The notes under the pieces: model-generated | What the model was told of the DNA's origin: nothing | The model's database searches: none | The model's input: the letters and a program-made list of their open reading frames with translations, nothing else | Position numbers and translations under genes: made by a program | Origin: Pleurotus djamor | Taxonomy: Eukaryota; Basidiomycota; Agaricomycetes; Agaricales; Pleurotaceae | Direction: 5' to 3' | NCBI GenBank assembly: GCA_029747585.1 | Contig: JAPEVF010000018.1 | Coordinates: 1 to 64,000 of the forward strand | DNA: 64,000 nt | Shown here: positions 46,010 through 58,179 of the stretch, one piece after another | How the letters are laid out: each line of letters begins with the position of its first letter | How positions within the stretch are numbered: the stretch's first letter is position 1

Positions 46010-48139
46010 TTAACCCTCCGATGCAGTAATGTCTGCTTCGTTAGTATTCTGGACCCGCCACTCTTGGAGAGCAGCCTCGAAATCATCGGCATTAAGGCCG
46101 GGTCGTGGCTCCGCGCTGGCTTCATCCACCTTGGCATACCGGCTACAGAAAGCATTGAGACGACAAGATGTCTCATCATAAAAATAAGTTACTCACCGTG
46201 CATGGGTCAACAGCCGTTTGCGTAGCTGAAGTACAACACCGGGGGCATGAGCTTGAAAGTTTCGAAGGGTTTGTAGGTGTGCATGGTATTTGTCACGATA
46301 GTTGTGGGCGGAGAATGGCATATCGACATGCTCGCCGGTGAGCCATTCATCCAAGACATTTTCTACCTGTGTGTTTGTGTCAGTGTTGTTGCGTGACTTT
46401 CGCAGCATATGTTGGCTTACCACAGTAAGGACGAGGGCTATGGTGATGAGAGGGATCCCGTCGTCATCTGAAAAAGATGGATGCTTGACGCCGTCGGCCT
46501 TTCTGTTGCTGAACCAGACTTTGTTGACAATTGTCTGGATGATGTCGTTTGTATACATGCCTGTTCGCGTGCTGGTGTCCTGAGGGCAAGTGATTAGAAG
46601 GGAAATTCAGCTGGGCGGCGATACATATGGTAACATACCTGAAAGACAAATGTATATCGGCTGAGCAGCCTTTCAACATGTTTGCGCATTTTGATACGGT
46701 CGTCTTCCGCGTTAAGTCCATATGTAAGCTCAACGATCGGTCGAGCTTTAGTCTTGAGCTCGCCACGCATCTGTGGCCCACGTTGACCAACCTTATGAGA
46801 AGAAAAAAATATACTGAGCACAAAACACCCTGAAAGTCAAGGAAGAGACAACATACCAACACACTGACGGCCTCCTCGAACTCGACGAGGACGCCAACTT
46901 GCTTGCAGGACCGGCACCAGATGTTGACAATCGCTTGATTGATTTCATCATGGGTGGGGAAGGGGGTATCAGTGGAGACGAAGGCGCGGAAATTCGTGAA
47001 CGACAACTCCAGTACTGGTTTTCCGGGACCATTGATATCCGAGCCCTTGGTGCGACCGCGAGAACCACTGCTAACAAAGGTAAGTCGAGCCCTTTTGATA
47101 ACAGTGGACTCCTGAACATTGATGGAGTGCTGGGATGAAGCGGGACGCTTATGCGTGCGGATTTCCGGAGCAGGCTCTGGCGGCGGGCTATCATGCCGCT
47201 CACGATAACGGCCTTGGCGCACTTGCTGGGAGAAACCTTCGAAATCTGGGTGAGCGTTAGGGTAGCTTGGGTGAGTTGGAGGCTGCGCCGGGGCTGGGTC
47301 GGGCTCATCGTCGTAGGATCGTTCCTGATCAAAGTAATTTTCATCTGGTCGAAACAACATTATTACAGAGGTTGAATGCTAATTTTGGAAGACTCACTAT
47401 ACTCATTGGGATCATGGGTGAGATCCTCATGTTGAGAGTGCCGAGTGGGGGTTTGAGCAAATGGCATAGTTGTTGACACAGCAGTCGGGGGGATGTGAGT
47501 TGCACGTCTGACAAGGTTGCGCTTTTGATATGGCCCTGTGGCAGCCCTCGCAGGTGGCTTGTGTGATGGTGTAAGCGATGTAATGAAAGGTTAAAGACCT
47601 GTCATACCTGTTGCCTTTGGCTGAGGGGTGGTGCGCGAAAAGTTAAGACACGGCCATTACGAACTATAGTTCGAGGCCGATCAGCTGCAACGGGGGCCGA
47701 GGCAGTGACAACATGAAACTGCGTGCAATGTTGAGCAAGGAAATAAGAGAAGAAAAGAGAATAACTTACTTCGGCACCTGCCCTGGTTGGCGTTTCGTCC
47801 TCGTCCTCATCTTCCGACTCTGCCGGCACTGAAACGCTTGAGTTAGGAAAGGTGTGAATAAAGAAGCGACTTGTCACTTACATCGATCTTGGTCAAAGTC
47901 ATTCTCCTCCTCGAGCTGCTGGACTGCTCGCATTGCAGCAGTCTGTTGTCGCTGCTCCCTGGCCTGAGCTTGAGAANTTTTTTAGAGCCGCTGAAAAAAT
48001 CGTAAGCGACAGAGGAACGGAAAGAAAAAAAACCTCGCTTACTGATTTCCTGTTGCTTTGCTGTTTGTTTTCTGATCCGAGGCCCAGTCATAGTGGTGTT
48101 CGGATCTATGTTCTCCTGGTTTGATACGGTGGGGGGCAT
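46010..48139 (-). CDS. Plavaka-associated DUF6532 protein
   Basis: Minus strand, about ten exons. Start 48139: MPPTVSNQENIDPNTTMTG, then AQAREQRQQTAAMRAVQQL, PAESEDEDEDETPTR and TIVRNGRVLTFRAPPL; these give a basic/acidic low-complexity amino end. Further exons give PVLELSFTNFRAFVSTDTP, NIWCRSCKQVGV, MRGELKTKARPIVELTYGL, MYTNDIIQTIVNKVWFSN and DGIPLITIALVLTVV followed by LDEWLTGEHVDMPFSAHNY. This is the DUF6532 core. A last exon ends DFEAALQEWRVQNTNEAD with the stop at 46010. DUF6532 genes are common in Agaricomycetes beside transposases; their role is unknown. The gene is divergent from the transposase, 259 bp between starts, and its exons appear intact. Confidence 0.7.
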
Positions 48140-48398
48140 TGGAATGATGGATGAGTGTGCTGGCGAAGCTGATACGCCGAGACGCTGAGATGCTACCTTA
48201 AATACCCATAGAGGGTGGCTATGTAGACTTTTCGATACATCAACAACGCGTCGCGCCCCGAACGTGATGGAGGGGAGGATAACGTGAGAGGTAGGTAGTA
48301 ACGTGAGGGAGGAAGGTGGTAGAACACTGAGGCAAGATAGGGGAGAAGGAAATTTTCGATCTCTTGTCCACCTCTTTCCACAAACGGCACGATCCGAT
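48140..48398. promoter_or_regulatory. Divergent promoter of the Plavaka gene pair
   Basis: 259 bp between the DUF6532 start (48139, minus) and the transposase start (48399, plus). It should drive both genes. I see no certain TATA box or repeat. Confidence 0.5.
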
Positions 48399-51300
48399 AT
48401 GGCTTCATCTCAACATTGCGGATTTTGCGGCAAGGGCCCATTCCCAACGTCGGCGGGCATCTTGCGACACATTAAACGCGTCCCCGAATGTCATCATGAA
48501 TATTCGAAGCAATTGCATGATCTTGCGGCAAGCATCTGGTTTGAATCCGATGCGGTCGATGAGGGTGAAGACCCACAGCTTGGTGATTGTGTTGGGATAC
48601 CAGCTATGATTGATGAAGAACCATGTCAGCCAGACACATCCGCCTCAGATGAAGATGAAGACCACAGACCATTAATCGAGACAATTAGTTCCTGTCCATC
48701 ATCGCCCGACATTGCCAGTGTTCAGTCACAGCCACGCCATCCGGTGACAGTGGAGGAGGTTTGGGATGAAGACGATGAACCAAACAGTCATCAGCGGTGG
48801 GCACAAAGTTGTCCGGATGAATGGAAGGCTGGTGCTATACTGGGACACGGGCAAACAAAGTTCGAGGGGATTCTCCATGAGAACGCTAGTCTATACGGCC
48901 CGTTTGCGAGCGAGCAAGAGTGGCAGCTTGCCCAATGGCTCGTCAAGAATGCTGGCCAGTCACAAGCAGATGAGTTTCTAAAGCTGCCAATTGTGAGTCT
49001 CGCTCCCATTCCAGACAATCAAACTGACTCAAGGTCTTGTACCAGACACGGGCTCGCATGGACTTGTCTTTCCTCAACGTAAAGCAATTCCTGCGGTGTG
49101 TGGACGGTTTGCCCACCCAGACCCCAGGATGGTTCCGTGATGTGGTCACTGTTCATGGAGATCTGGTTGACGGTAAAGGACAAGCTATGATTGAAGAGCT
49201 CGAGCTATGGCGTCGTGACCCTGTCGAATGCGTCCGGGAGCTGCTTGGTAACCCCGCCTACAAGGATGTGTTGGCATATTCTCCAGAGCGGGTTTACACC
49301 AGAGCGGACGGAGTTGAGAGGCTCTTCGACGAAGCTTGGACAGCCGACTGGTGGTGGGAAACACAAGTAAGTCCACAGATCTACCCTCAAATGACAAGCC
49401 ATGCACTTACCATCTTCATTAGGCAACTTTAGCCCAAGGAGCCACGATTGCCCCCGTAATTCTGGCGTCTGATAAGACCCAGTTGTCGCAGTTTGGCGGT
49501 GATAAATCGGCGTGGCCAGTGTACCTAACCATTGGAAATATCGAGAAGAAAATTCGTCGCAAGCCCTCTGCGCAGGCCACAGTTCTAGTTGGTTCGTACC
49601 TAATTGCTTGTAGCGAGACAAGTTAGATAAAATATTCATCACACGCAATCAGGTTACCTACCTGTAGCCAAGCTCAAATGCTGTGCCGACAAATCGCGTT
49701 CGGCGACAGGGTATCGACTGTTCCACAAATGCATGGAGATGTTGTTGCAGCCATTAGTGAAGGCTGGGCGCGAGGGTGTCAAGATGGTCTGTGCCGATTC
49801 ATGTATTCGCCGTGTCCACCCGATCCTCGCAGCGTATGTCGCAGACTTTCCGGAACAATGTCTGGTAGCCTGCTGCAAGGAGAGCTATTGCCCTAAATGT
49901 CGGGTCAGGCCAGAACAACGTGGAGAGCTTGTTGACTCACTATTGAGAGAACCAAGGCGTACTGTAACCATTCTGGAACAGAAGCAGACCGGCCGACGCG
50001 TCAAAGCCTACCAGGACGAGGGGATGAGACCAGTATTCGACCCATTTTGGAAGACCCTACCATATACCGATATTTTCACCTGCTTTACGCCCGACATACT
50101 CCACCAACTGCATAAAGGAATATTCAAAGACCATCTTGTAAAATGGTGCATGGAGATTGCTGGCGACCATGAAATCGACACGCGTTTTCGAACGATGGCA
50201 AAGTATCCTGGGTTGCGACGGTTTAGAAATGGAATATCCACAGTGTCACAATGGACGGGACGCGAACATCGCGAAATGCAGAAAGTCTTTACAGGGATAC
50301 TCACTGGAGCTGTTCAACCTGCCGTTCTTCGCGCCGCAACTGCTGCCATCGACTTCATCTACTATTCTCAGCTTCACATCCACACGACAACCACCCTTAC
50401 CGCTCTAGATCAAGCACTGGTTAACCTCCATGCAGAGAAAGATGTCTTTATCAGAACAGGCGTACGAACCCACTTCAACATCCCAAAATTCCACCAGCTT
50501 GTTCACTACGTCGCCTCGATTCGGTCGCGTGGATCAGCGGATGGCTATAACACGGAATCACCTGAGCGATTTCATATAGAATACACGAAAGACGCATACC
50601 GTGCCAGCAACCGACGCGACTACATCAAACAAATGGCTGTCTGGCTTCAGCGTCGAGAATCAGTTGCCGAATTTGCAAAGTATCTCGATTGGAGGCTCCA
50701 AAATCGCGGCGTCATGGGTTGCGAGATGATAGAAAGGGAGGATGGGGACAGAAATGGCGTCGGTGGTGATAGTACGGACGAAGATGACGAGCCTGAGAAC
50801 ACAAACAAGATCACCCATTGTTCAACATCACGCGCCCGTCGCGTCGTGGCATCAAAACCTGGCTATCCGCATCTGTCCGTTGGTGACATCGAAACTCGCT
50901 TCGCACCAGAGTTCTTCCACGCCCTTCGAATTCTTCTTCAACGCCAAAGCGCGAGCAGCCCACAGCCTCTTCACCCCTCTCTCTACGACACTTTCAATGG
51001 CTTTCGTTGCATGACAGTACTGCTACCCACCATACCTGTGGTTGGCCGAGATGAGCAGCATGTCCGTATCCGTGCTTGGCCAGCTAAACCCGCCTCGCCT
51101 GGAAACAAAGGGCAACCTTCGTACTTTCAAACAGTCCTTGTCAAGGTCCCAGATGACCGACCGAATCCCCATACTTTGGGAACAGCGCTTGAAGGTATGT
51201 CCCTCTGTATGTTCTGTAGACCGTGCCACCCCCGTCTCACTTACACATTTAGGCCTTCGTGTAGCGCAACTGCGTTTCATCTTTGAGCTCCCCCAGCATC

Positions 51301-51590
51301 TTCGAACGCCGCAGCAACCACATCAATTGGCTTACGTCGAATGGTTCAATCCATTTCGTTCCCGCGATGCCAACAACCAGCTTTTCCAGTTGTCGCGCCA
51401 GCTGCAGCGTCACCTCCCTGTACCTGAAATCATTGATCTCTCTCGCATCCAAGGGCCCTGCTACCTCATTCCTAGGTTCGGGACCGAATGCGATCTTCGA
51501 TGGACTTCAGACAATGTCCTTGAGGAGTGCAAGTCATTTTTCTTCGCTCGCTACATTGATCTCGCTACCTTTTATTTGGATCTGACTTAG
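48399..51590 (+). mobile_element. Plavaka transposase (CACTA-related), apparently intact
   Basis: Five exons, introns near 48993-49046, 49368-49421, 49591-49650 and 51195-51252. The start gives MASSQHCGFCGKGPFPTSA and ILRHIKRVPECHHEY, a C2H2-like zinc finger. The core follows the Plavaka pattern: [95 protein letters not shown] and [16 protein letters not shown]. Acidic residues of these blocks (DKTQ, CADS, DILHQ) are candidates for the RNase H-fold active site. A later block reads [15 protein letters not shown] and [15 protein letters not shown]. No stop or frame break is seen over more than 950 codons, so the copy may be active or recent. The terminal inverted repeats could not be fixed by eye. 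Confidence 0.85.
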
Positions 51591-52030
51591 TGCTTTTGCT
51601 TCGATGCTACATGCCCATTATAGTCATACATACAATGCTTCGCCTATCCCTGACTCATAGCTCTCATTTGAATATCGTGGACATCATATATTCACAATTA
51701 ATGACATAGCATGCTGTAGCAACACCCCACCTACCCAACCTCTGTCCCCTCCGATAGCCTATGTAACCAGGAAATCAAGAGTGCTACATCTATATTTCGT
51801 GATAGGCAAATGTCAATTATCGAGGTGGAGGGGTTTCCTGATGAGGAACAACGGTGGCCTGGGCGAAAGTCAAGGAAAACGGCCGCCATCACGGCTAGTG
51901 GTGTCACCGATGTCGTTGTTGACTCTACTGGAACAATTCACGAAGCTGTCAAGGTGCTCACAGATGGTAACGGTGCTAGCAAGTGTGTCGAGCTCCAACG
52001 CAAAGGCGAAAGCGCTGGCCAGCGCTTAGG
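51591..52030. other. 3' flank of the Plavaka element
   Basis: About 440 bp between the transposase stop and the next LINE-like sequence. It must contain the right transposon end. A candidate inverted match exists between GAGGGGTGAC near 45804 and GTCCCCTC near 51746, but it is short and imperfect. Confidence 0.3.
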
Positions 52031-52259
52031 CTTGGTGCCGCGACTGGTTGGCGACTGGGCTAAGTCTCCAAAGACATCACCCTCCTACATCTCACTGACT
52101 AAACTACCGTCCTTGAAACTTGACAAATTTCATAGGGAATTTTCTGAAAGCCGAAGAGGTTATGGATACACAATTCAAGCTATGCTTGGCCATGCTTTCA
52201 CTGGGGAATATTTCCTACGTTTCGTTCCCGCAGGCTCCGATCACTTTTCATGCACATGT
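52031..52259 (+). mobile_element. LINE fragment, middle part
   Basis: The frame GDWAKSPKTSPSYISLTKLP followed by YTIQAMLGHAFTGEYFLRF and HFSCTC matches the segment after RNase H in Agaricomycete LINE ORF2 proteins (GHA-x-TGEY-x-RF then a CxC cluster). The frame breaks off exactly after the CTC codons at 52259; its continuation is found at 52988. Confidence 0.6.
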
Positions 52260-52368
52260 AGAGTAATTATGTTAAGATCAGCTTGTCTCGCACTGACCCG
52301 GGATGGTAGAAACCAAGGAGAACCCTCGCAAGATCGTAAGCGAGAGTCTCGTATATTCGGTACGACAC

Positions 52369-52390
52369 TAAATACTTAGTAAATACTTAG
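52369..52390. repeat. Tandem 11-bp duplication
   Basis: TAAATACTTAG occurs twice without a gap. Confidence 0.95.
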
Positions 52391-52400
52391 CAGCTAATCG

Positions 52401-52444
52401 TATGAATGTAGATAAGATAACTTATGAATGTAGATAAGATAACT
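52401..52444. repeat. Tandem 22-bp duplication
   Basis: A perfect 22-bp unit beginning TATGAATGTAG and ending ATAACT occurs twice head to tail. Confidence 0.95.
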
Positions 52445-52986
52445 ACATAATGAGCACCAGGGCGTACCAAGCGGAGAAAGTGTTGGAGTCAATTTTCTGT
52501 GAAAACAAGGTCCAGAGGACCAGTGAACGTTTGAACGGACATGTCACGCTTTGATATCCTCCCGCATATTTTGGGCAGCCTTTTCGTTAGTGACTAGTGA
52601 CCATTGACAGGAAGACCATGCGTCGACCGCAGACCCCTCTGGTACCCGCTTTTCTATCTGCCGACTCCACAAAAGCCAAAGACAAACAATTGAGCTAGTA
52701 TTCGCGGATCTGGAGGTCCATCAACGAAGTCCTGGACATCAATCACTCTGTGTATGCTGCCTTACTATTGGATTATGTCGTGGAGTGGATGCTGAGGTGC
52801 TGTGAGGTATGTAGCATGATCTTAGAAAAGGAGGATGCGCGATTGGTGTAAACTTGTTGACACTGGAATGCTACTTGAATAAATTACTTTGACTGTCGTA
52901 TGTATACAGCAGTGACACGGCCAATAGAGTCTCCGCAGAGGCAAGCAAGGTACATTAAGCGCCAACGGCGGTCACTAGTTCCAACA

Positions 52987-53130
52987 ATGTCCTGATGCTC
53001 TACAGACCCTCAACCACATCCTTACAGAATCCCCGCTCTACGAGCACGCAAGACACGTGCTCCGAAAAGCATCATCCACACAGGGCGACCTTCATCCAGC
53101 TTACAAGCGCCTTCAAGCCTCCCGACCTCA
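52987..53130 (+). mobile_element. LINE fragment, carboxy-terminal part
   Basis: The frame CPDALQTLNHILTESPLYEH then ARHVLRKASS ends at a TAA near 53130. It matches the last conserved block of LINE proteins (C..xLQTrxHIL.eCPxYe..R..L). It continues directly from the fragment ending at 52259. Confidence 0.6.
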
Positions 53131-53719
53131 CTAATCTCGATAATGGCTCAGTATTGATGAATATATGGCCACCCCACTCCCATGCCACGACTCTTCCTTT
53201 CCCTCTTCTATGGTTTTATCTCGCTCACAGTCCAGACACAATACTGACCACTTGCCCCTAGATACCAATTCCGATGGAACATCAGGATTCACGCCGACCA
53301 TGGAAGCATCCTCACACTTGGACAAAGTCGCTTTATACGGGCCCGGCAGGTAGCTTCTTCCCCCGCCCGCCTTTTCCCACTGGGTTTTTCGGGGAGGGGT
53401 TTTTAACGCACCCTTTCCAAGCCCAGGACAACGGTCCTGAGCAGGGGATTTGGCTACCGTAGACTACACGTCCACACCTAGGCCTGTGACTGGCCTTTGT
53501 ATGAGGTTGTCGAAATAATAGCGACCTGGTAACGAGACTAATCCACACCGCGTCTTAGTAGCAGTCGAATACTTGTAGCAAACTTGTAGAAAAAACCCTA
53601 ATGGCACGTGCGGGCTTAGTAGCCCCTGTCTACTTCGGGGATGTGCGGAATGTGTGACATTGTGTGACGGCAAATATACCTCCGTCACGCCTTTCCGCCA
53701 TTCACCGTTAGAGAAAACC
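53131..53719. other. Upstream region of the COX gene
   Basis: About 590 bp. No gene recognised; the right part is presumably the promoter of the cytochrome oxidase subunit gene. Confidence 0.4.
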
Positions 53720-54312
53720 ATGTTTACGACCGCCGCACGCGCCGTCCGTCCTGCAGCCTTGGCTGCTCGCTCTGCTGCCTTCAAGCGCACTCAGCTCTCC
53801 GCCCTCCGCGCGCTGTCCACGACGACCTCCCGTGCTTCTGACCACGGACCACCACCTCCTCAACTCTACGGTGCCGGTGCAAAGCCCGGTGAGGTCCCCA
53901 GCGACTTCGACCAGGCCACTGGCTTGGAGCGTCTCCAGCTTTTGGGTGACTTGGAAGGTGTCCCCGTCTTCGACGACAAGCCTTTGGATTCTAGCAGAAT
54001 TGGCACCAAGGCCGATCCAATCAAAGTTCTCTCATATGTCAGTTTCTTGTACTTCAAATTTGAGAGATTTGATGCTCATTGTATCGCTGGATGAAAAGGA
54101 CACCGAGCGCATTGTTGGATGCACGGGCTCCCCTGCCGACTCGCATGACCTCCTTTGGTTCACCTTGAAGAAGGATAAGCAAGCGCGTTGCACGGAATGT
54201 GGATCAGGTAAGCCTTTATTTAGTACGCTCTTTCGTTGGTGTTTTTGCTCATGGTATATTTCAAGTGTATGCTCTTGACTTCCAGGGCGAAGAAGAGCAC
54301 GCTCACCATTAG
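53720..54312 (+). CDS. COX4: Cytochrome c oxidase subunit, yeast Cox4 / human COX5B type
   Basis: Three exons: 53720-54037, 54099-54207 and 54266-54312. The start MFTTAARAVRPAALAARSAAF is an Arg/Ala-rich mitochondrial presequence. The mature part has QATGLERLQLLGDLEGVPVF, PIKVLSY, RIVGCTGSPADSHDLLWF and RCTECGSVYALDFQG. The zinc ligands Cys and CxxC (CTECGS) of the COX5B fold are present. It is a nuclear-encoded subunit of complex IV, facing the matrix. About 157 residues, normal for the family. Named after the yeast gene; the animal name differs. Confidence 0.9.
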
Positions 54313-55008
54313 AAACATACAAAGCATGTGGATCATTACGCGAAAAATGTAACCACTATCGCTATCCTTTGAACCAGTGTTGCATTCATCATATTGTGTG
54401 TCTGGTCATTGTGGCTCTCAACGTTTTCGGGTACGCTCGCAACTCGTCCGCGCCTCTCCGCTTGTTCTAGCCCGAGACTAGACCAATCCCGGCCCCTGAT
54501 GAACATTACGCGACATCGTCATATCGAGCGCTGAGACCTTTCTTGCACGTATGCCTTCTGTTGCGGGCCAGACATGGGGATATGGGCAGGTGCCTGCCAC
54601 TTCTGAACTCTCCCGATGTCTGTATTTTCTTCTCATACCATTGATTGTCCTCGACAGGCAGCTAGCCCTATGAGTAGTGACCTACGGAGCCGTCCCCCCC
54701 TCGTAAATTTGCTTTGTGAGAGGCTGAACGTTTCTGTCCGTCTTAATCACCATAGGCTTGGCACCTTACATCACACTTTTGTTTTTGGTTCATTTAGCAT
54801 CCCTCCGTCAAGTTTGCTATGTGGAACAAGTAACGACCACAAATTCTTGCACTGTCGATCCAGCCTGGGATCCCAGGCTGTGTCCTCCACCAGCGGAGTT
54901 AGTTGTCCCTTGAGGCGACTTTGACAGACTGGCGCCCTAGAGCCCGGGTATCCGTCTGCCAGTCATTGTCGACGCGTTCAGTGGAACTCTCCCTTCCGCC
55001 CTATCGCA
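54313..55008. other. Intergenic region
   Basis: About 700 bp between the COX gene and the first membrane-protein paralog; no gene recognised. Confidence 0.4.
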
Positions 55009-58000
55009 ATGGCATCGCTGTCCACCATCTACTCAGAGAGCTCAGAATCAGGTAGGATACCTCACTTCTNATACACGCGTGTACGCTAATGTGTCGACCA
55101 TAATAAGTACTACATCCACCTGGGCAGGCTACACAGCCCATTATTATAGGCAGCGCACCACCACAGCAGCAACCTGATCCACGTTAGCCAGAGTTCTGAA
55201 TGCATTCGCTCTCTAATGGCTTATTTCCACCTATACAGCTCGTCCCACTCACAGACCATACGGGCCATTCGTAGCACGATATCCACATCCAAGGCAAAGC
55301 GTCTATGGCCACACAGGCTCAACGTCCCGTTTTTCTTCGTACGAACAGCCTGCCGTAGTTCCAACGCAAAGTCTCTANGGATCCCGACCAGCCAGCCGCA
55401 ACTCTAACCAGGAGCCCTGGTTACCAATAGATCCGTATTCTTCGGGATCACGCCTTCATATCCCTCCGATGCCCCCAGCGTCTGTNTCGCGCTCGGACTC
55501 TTCTGTGTCTTCGGCAACTCAATCCAGCTCATCCTCGGCCTCAATACCTGCCAGTTCTGTNCAACTTTCGTCAGGATCTAGTAGCTCTTCCAGTAGCTCT
55601 GGTCATCTACCTTTACCAGTGACGTTACCAGCCCCGCCCAAGCGTCGACCAACTGTTTTGTTCCGCATTCNATCCACNTTCCTTGACTTGATTTTAGGGC
55701 AATTATACCTCGGCATACTCCTCTTTATGCCATCTCACTACTTCAACCGCATAACTAGAGTCTTCCTTGAAGCAGAACTCAGTGTACCTGATGTCAAGGA
55801 CATGAGCAACGCCGTTGAAGATGTTGTCCTGGATGCTTGGTACGTCTACCCAGAAGGAGGAGGTCTCGCCCCTCCCGTTTCGCCAGCTTTGAGCAAATTC
55901 AGAATATTATGGAAGGACTTCATCGATTCCATGAAGAGTGACTGGAAATCAGCGAATATTGTCACAGTGCTTTTGCTTGGGTATGTGGATAAATCCTTCC
56001 AACGTCCCCTTGCTAACTCACATTCAAAGTGCGCTACTCACAATGCTCCAAATTGAAGGCATCGAGGGNGATCCCGTTGCTCGAACTGGTGTACTCTTGT
56101 CACTCGTTTGTNCTCTTATGAGCTTGTTGTATGGNAGCATCTANATGGCTCGCTTTGGNATGATGAATCGNNTGTACAAAGCAGCCGCNTGGGCAGCGGT
56201 ANGTCCTNGTTCAGGCNNCACGNTCTATCNCNNTANNTTNANCTACTCTAGGAAGCNCGTAGAATACATACGTCGGTATGGTGGAACGTATGGATCTTCC
56301 TCGCCCTACCCGCTATCTGGCTAGCATGGTCAGGAATCACTTACCNCTCAATTNTCTGGTCGAATTTATTNATTCAATACAGGTCTGTCATCTTCTTTAC
56401 NGCTTCAATTCTCGCATACGTGTGGAGAACTGGATCGACCCACGACCCCGAGGATCCCGTCCGCTTAGCGCCTTTACATGAGCTCGGACCCCGTATCGGC
56501 ATTTCATTCCTTTTCGTGCTAGGTCTTCTCTATCTCGTCCTAGTACTCCGAACGCTCCGCCGCTTTGGCTCATCTATGGATGACGAATGGCGTGCGAAGA
56601 CTAACGCTTGGAGGACTCAAAAGGTCTATGATCTGCCAGACACNGGGNCCGTTCCNCACAGTNTTATCCNGTTCATGCCGCCTCCTTTCGATCTACCTAT
56701 TATCACACCACCCCCCGCTGTGCCGGTGACACCTGTGATGGTAAGGGCTGAATCAAGACCAATTACACCTGTAACCATCTTCGAAAGGGCTTCCGCGCCT
56801 GGAAATCAGCTCTGTATCGTCGCAGGTCCTTACAGGACTGCTGTGAAGGACCCTGCATGGCGACCACGGTCATTCAATCAGCTCCCTTACACGAGCCACA
56901 CAGAACCTTTCGCTCCGTTCGAGTTCCTGGATCTCTCGACCCAATCTATGAGCGTCTCAACGCCGAATCTGCACTATTCGTTTCACGTATGGTCGTCCAA
57001 TTGGCGGGAATTTACTGAAGTTTGTACTTCTGAACACATCTTTGATGTTACCTCCCCGTGCTAATCAAAAGGATGCGTCTAGCATGTCAAATCAGCCTGG
57101 TTCGGGATGCTTTACATTCCAAATATGTCCACGGAAGCTTGCACTAAGGTTCGGCACCTTGTTCTTCAGGACCTCGTGGACACTTGGAACGCGGCTTACT
57201 TCCTTAGCCGTCATCTAAAAGTCTCGTTCTCTTTGCCCGAGGAACTCGATGGCGGTGATGACACGCTTGCTTATGAAGTGCCTCAAATTTGTTTTGGGGG
57301 CGATGGCACGCCTTCGCCTACGCCAACCCTCTATCTATCCTATGTCAAAGCCAAATTTGACACCTCCAAATCTCGGTTCTTTCCATTCCCCAGTCCCAAT
57401 CAAGTTGCGTCTTTCTGGACGCCTTCTACACCGCAGTGGATGGATCTACAAAACCCCCAAGCGTCCTCGGAATCCGTCAATACTTCAGACCCCAACGAGT
57501 TTACGCACCCGTCGACTGTGCACCCCTTGGACTATCAAGACGCACCAGGTCCATATCGCAAAGCGCTTGAAGTAACTGGGTCATTTCCCAGTATTTTCTA
57601 TCGGGGCCCATACACATGGTATGACCAAAACTCTCGCATCGTATCAGAGTTGCGGAAGTATAACCTTGGAGCGGAAAATTCGTTGAAGGCATTGGGCATT
57701 GCTAACCTTCAATCGGAAGCTTGGGAACGCCTGACTGTCGTACGTCTACCTTCATTATGTACTCTTTGAACACCGAAGTGACGGCGGATTAGGATCTTAG
57801 GCGTGTGCTTGCGGATAAATTCCCCATACCGAATGTTCCGCCAGATCTCTGGGCTAGCCATCGTTCCCTGCTCATCGCTGATTTGCTGGAAACTTGGAAC
57901 ATCAAATACTTCCTCCGACGAGGTGTCGAGCTTGTCTTAGACACTGACTCCTCCATGGAGAGCGACTATGCCATCCAGAGTCCATACAAAATTCACTTGA

Positions 58001-58179
58001 ACCCGATACTACATGGCCTCGACAAAGTGGTGAACGATGACAACGTCTCAATGACATCGACTGACGCGGTGGTCAATAATGATGGACTGGCAGAAGCTCA
58101 AAACGCCAACTTCTTGGTTGAGTCTAGATTTCATCTTCAGCCCAGGTTATGTGTGCTAATCGTGCCGAGTTCAGTATGA
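55009..58179 (+). CDS. Multi-spanning membrane protein, paralog 1 (long form), unknown function
   Basis: The start ATGGCATCG (55009) and short first exon MASLSTIYSESSES match paralog 2. A Ser/Pro-rich amino region (PHPRQSVYGHTGST, SSSSSSGHLPLP) is followed by the membrane core: DLILGQLYLGILLFMP, RITRVFLEAELSVPDVKDM, LDAWYVYPEGGGLAPPVSP, GVLLSLVC, a WIFLALPAIWLAWS segment and ISFLFVLGLLYLVLVLRTL, so about five spans. Unlike paralog 2, it continues after 56700 with a long tail holding two related units, LVLQDLVDTWNAAYFLSR (57140) and LLIADLLETWNIKYFLRR (57870). Ns at 55070-56670 hide several splice sites, so the exon map and single-gene status are uncertain. Family common in Agaricomycetes, no known role. 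Confidence 0.5.

Larger units (their letters stand above)
52260..52986. mobile_element. Unclassified 727-bp insertion in the LINE
   Basis: This stretch separates two parts of one LINE reading frame. It is flanked by ATGT at 52256-52259 and 52987-52990, which reads as a 4-bp target-site duplication; removing the insertion and one ATGT restores HFSCTC-PDALQTLNHIL. It has no coding potential. The left third holds two tandem repeats (52369-52390 and 52401-52444). Start AGAGTAATTATG, end TTCCAACA; no clear inverted ends. Confidence 0.5.

Noticed and set aside
52369..52444. CRISPR-like array
   Set aside because: Only two copies of each unit with no spacers, in a eukaryotic nuclear context; simple tandem duplications.
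52257..52986. Reading the 727-bp insertion as a solo LTR (TGT...ACA)
   Set aside because: With those ends the flanks (GCACA and ATGTC) do not match, while the ATGT duplication model restores the LINE frame.
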